DNA of 8,440 nt, taken from positions 1 to 8,440 of the forward strand of contig JACQFU010000377.1 of the NCBI GenBank assembly GCA_016199905.1, given 5' to 3'. The DNA is from Candidatus Wallbacteria bacterium. GTDB lineage: Bacteria > Muiribacteriota > UBA6191 > JACPRK01. Positions 7,423 through 8,440 of this stretch are shown here, one piece after another (positions within the stretch are counted from its first letter, which is position 1; each line of letters starts with the position of its first letter). The translations under genes and the position numbers were made by a program. The notes under the pieces are model-generated. The model saw only the letters and a program-made list of their open reading frames with translations. It was not told the DNA's origin and did not search any database.

Positions 7423-7511
7423 AAGCCTGTCTTGCTCTGGAGCGCTCCCCGGCAGTCAAGACCAGGCACCCGGGCCAGCCCGAGGCCGGCACGACAAGGT
7501 CTCCCGGAGCG

Positions 7512-7540
7512 ATGTTATCAAGTTTTGAACAGGATGTCTC
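7512..7540 (-). promoter_or_regulatory. Candidate sigma70-type promoter for the minus-strand operon
   Basis: On the minus strand GAGACA (7540-7535) and TAACAT (7517-7512) match four of six consensus bases each and are separated by exactly 17 bases. The site lies in the AT-richest patch of the intergenic region. It predicts a leader of about 90 bases before GTG 7412, containing the perfect palindrome at 7439-7448. The match is modest and could be chance. Confidence 0.35.
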
Positions 7541-7668
7541 GCAGAATCTTGGGGGGGGGGCGGAGCTCCCGGAAGCCAACGGGCCAGAACGGGCTGCGAC
7601 TCGCCATCGAATCGCCTCCGGCCGGCATCGCGTTCAAGAGATCGCGCGCCCCGACTTGCCGATCCAGA

Positions 7669-7697
7669 TTGACTTCTCGGCAGTCTCCTGGTATCCT
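7669..7697 (+). promoter_or_regulatory. Candidate sigma70-type promoter for ffh
   Basis: TTGACT (7669-7674) matches the -35 consensus at five of six bases and TATCCT (7692-7697) matches the -10 at four of six, with a 17-base spacer. Transcription would start near 7704 and give a leader of about 35-40 bases before the ffh ATG. Confidence 0.5.
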
Positions 7698-7739
7698 TCG
7701 CGGGTTCCCTTCCGGGGGACTTTCTGTCTATTCCCATTC

Positions 7740-8440
7740 ATGACGATGTTCACCACCCTCAGCGACAAGCTCAAAGCCACGTTCAAGAAGATCGGCGGCT
7801 ACGGCACGTTGACGGAAGCCAACATCCAGGAGGCCCTCCGCGACGTGCGGATGGCCCTGCTGGAGGCCGACGTCAACTTCAAGGTCGTCAAGGCGTTCGT
7901 CGATCACGTCAAGGAAAAGGCGCTCGGACAGACGACTCACGTCCGGCTCAATCCGGGCCAGCAGTTCATCGGCGTGGTCCATGACGAGCTGGTGCAGATC
8001 ATGGGCGGCCGCGCCGAGCCGCTGCGCATGTCGGGTCAGCCTCCGACCATCGTCATGATGTGCGGCCTGCAGGGCTCGGGCAAGACGACCACCACGGGCA
8101 AGCTCGCCAAGCGCCTGCTGGCCGAAAAACACAAGCCGCTGATGGTCGCGGCGGATATCAAACGCCCCGCCGCCATCGACCAGCTCGAGACGCTCGGAAA
8201 GCAGCTCGGCATCCCGGTCTTCGCCGACCGCACGAGCCCCGACGCGGTCGATATCTGCCGGCGCGCCTGCGCGCACGCGATGGAGTCGCTGGCCGACATC
8301 GTTCTCCTCGACACTGCCGGCCGCCTCCATATCGACAACGAGATGATGGAGGAGCTGGAGCAAGTCGCGGCCTTCGTGAACCCCCACGAGACCCTTCTGG
8401 TGCTCGACGCCATGACCGGCCAGGACGCCGTACGCGTGGC
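7740..8440 (+). CDS. ffh: Signal recognition particle GTPase Ffh (SRP54), N-terminal half, cut by window edge
   Basis: Ffh binds signal sequences and 4.5S/SRP RNA and, with the receptor FtsY, delivers ribosomes to the membrane translocon in a GTP-dependent cycle. Numbering from ATG 7746 (MFTTLSDKLKATF), residues 1-90 form the helical N domain with the conserved ALLEADVN segment (37-44). The G domain shows the P-loop GLQGSGKT (107-114), the G2/insertion-box motif DIKRPAA (137-143), G3 DTAGR (189-193) and DAMTGQDA (221-228). The later NKxD-type G4 motif and the Met-rich M domain lie beyond the edge. Two in-frame ATGs exist, 7740 and 7746; the second fits the family start better, but neither has a good Shine-Dalgarno (GGGGGA at 7714-7719 is about 20 bases away). 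It is single-direction housekeeping sequence, functionally unrelated to the divergent surface operon. Confidence 0.97.
   Translation, partial: MTMFTTLSDKLKATFKKIGGYGTLTEANIQEALRDVRMALLEADVNFKVVKAFVDHVKEKALGQTTHVRLNPGQQFIGVVHDELVQIMGGRAEPLRMSGQPPTIVMMCGLQGSGKTTTTGKLAKRLLAEKHKPLMVAADIKRPAAIDQLETLGKQLGIPVFADRTSPDAVDICRRACAHAMESLADIVLLDTAGRLHIDNEMMEELEQVAAFVNPHETLLVLDAMTGQDAVRV

Larger units (their letters stand above)
7413..7739. other. Divergent intergenic region between the surface-protein operon and ffh
   Basis: These 327 bases carry no credible gene. They hold a candidate promoter for each direction, a ten-G run at 7551-7560, and short GGAG/CTCC palindromes at 7439-7448, 7501-7509 and 7562-7569. 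A relatively AT-rich patch (7511-7550) contrasts with the GC-rich surroundings, as expected for a promoter. No riboswitch, tRNA or terminator hairpin with a T-run was recognised. Confidence 0.75.

Noticed and set aside
7501..7570. Possible transcription terminator formed by the short palindromes and the G-run
   Set aside because: Stems are only four to five pairs long, no T-run follows on either strand, and both flanking genes point away from the region.
7728..8387. Minus-strand open frame of 219 codons opposite ffh
   Set aside because: It is the shadow of ffh, whose GTPase motifs are clear on the plus strand.

Overview
The window is GC-rich, gene-dense bacterial DNA with a divergent layout. 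A minus-strand operon of very large secreted or surface proteins fills positions 1-7412. The conserved housekeeping gene ffh (signal recognition particle GTPase) starts on the plus strand at about 7740 and runs off the right edge. Dockerin, PKD, NHL and RHS modules together with FlgD-like Ig domains, a poorly conserved Shine-Dalgarno before ffh, and the Ffh sequence all suggest an environmental, large-genome bacterium of the Planctomycetes/PVC or a neighbouring phylum. That placement is an inference from domain content and is not proven.

Reading the minus strand downstream from 7412: a GTG start with a strong Shine-Dalgarno opens a signal peptide, an N-terminal type I dockerin (two Ca-binding loops), an NHL-like beta-propeller and two PKD domains. 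At about 5640 the coding signal jumps by one frame inside a third PKD domain, which has lost most of its length. It then continues to 1415 as two hybrid PKD domains each carrying a jelly-roll (MAM-like) insert, six further PKD domains and three FlgD-type Ig domains. The two open frames are almost certainly halves of one protein of about 2,000 residues, split by a real mutation or by a sequencing or assembly error.

One base after its stop codon, an RHS/YD-repeat protein begins (ATG at 1413) and continues beyond the left edge. It has an N-terminal hydrophobic export segment, a low-complexity linker, a DUF6531-like RHS N-terminal domain and the first YD repeats. The one-base spacing points to translational coupling, so the giant adhesin-like protein and the RHS protein are probably made together and act outside the cytoplasm. 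The RHS C-terminus, where a toxin or other effector domain would be, is not in the window.

The 327-base divergent intergenic region (7413-7739) holds a plausible sigma70-type promoter for each direction, a run of ten G residues and several short palindromes. I saw no RNA genes, insertion sequences, CRISPR arrays or convincing terminators. Nothing here is clearly an undescribed system. The most unusual points are the jelly-roll domains inserted into PKD domains, the N-terminal dockerin, the frame break and the coupling to RHS.
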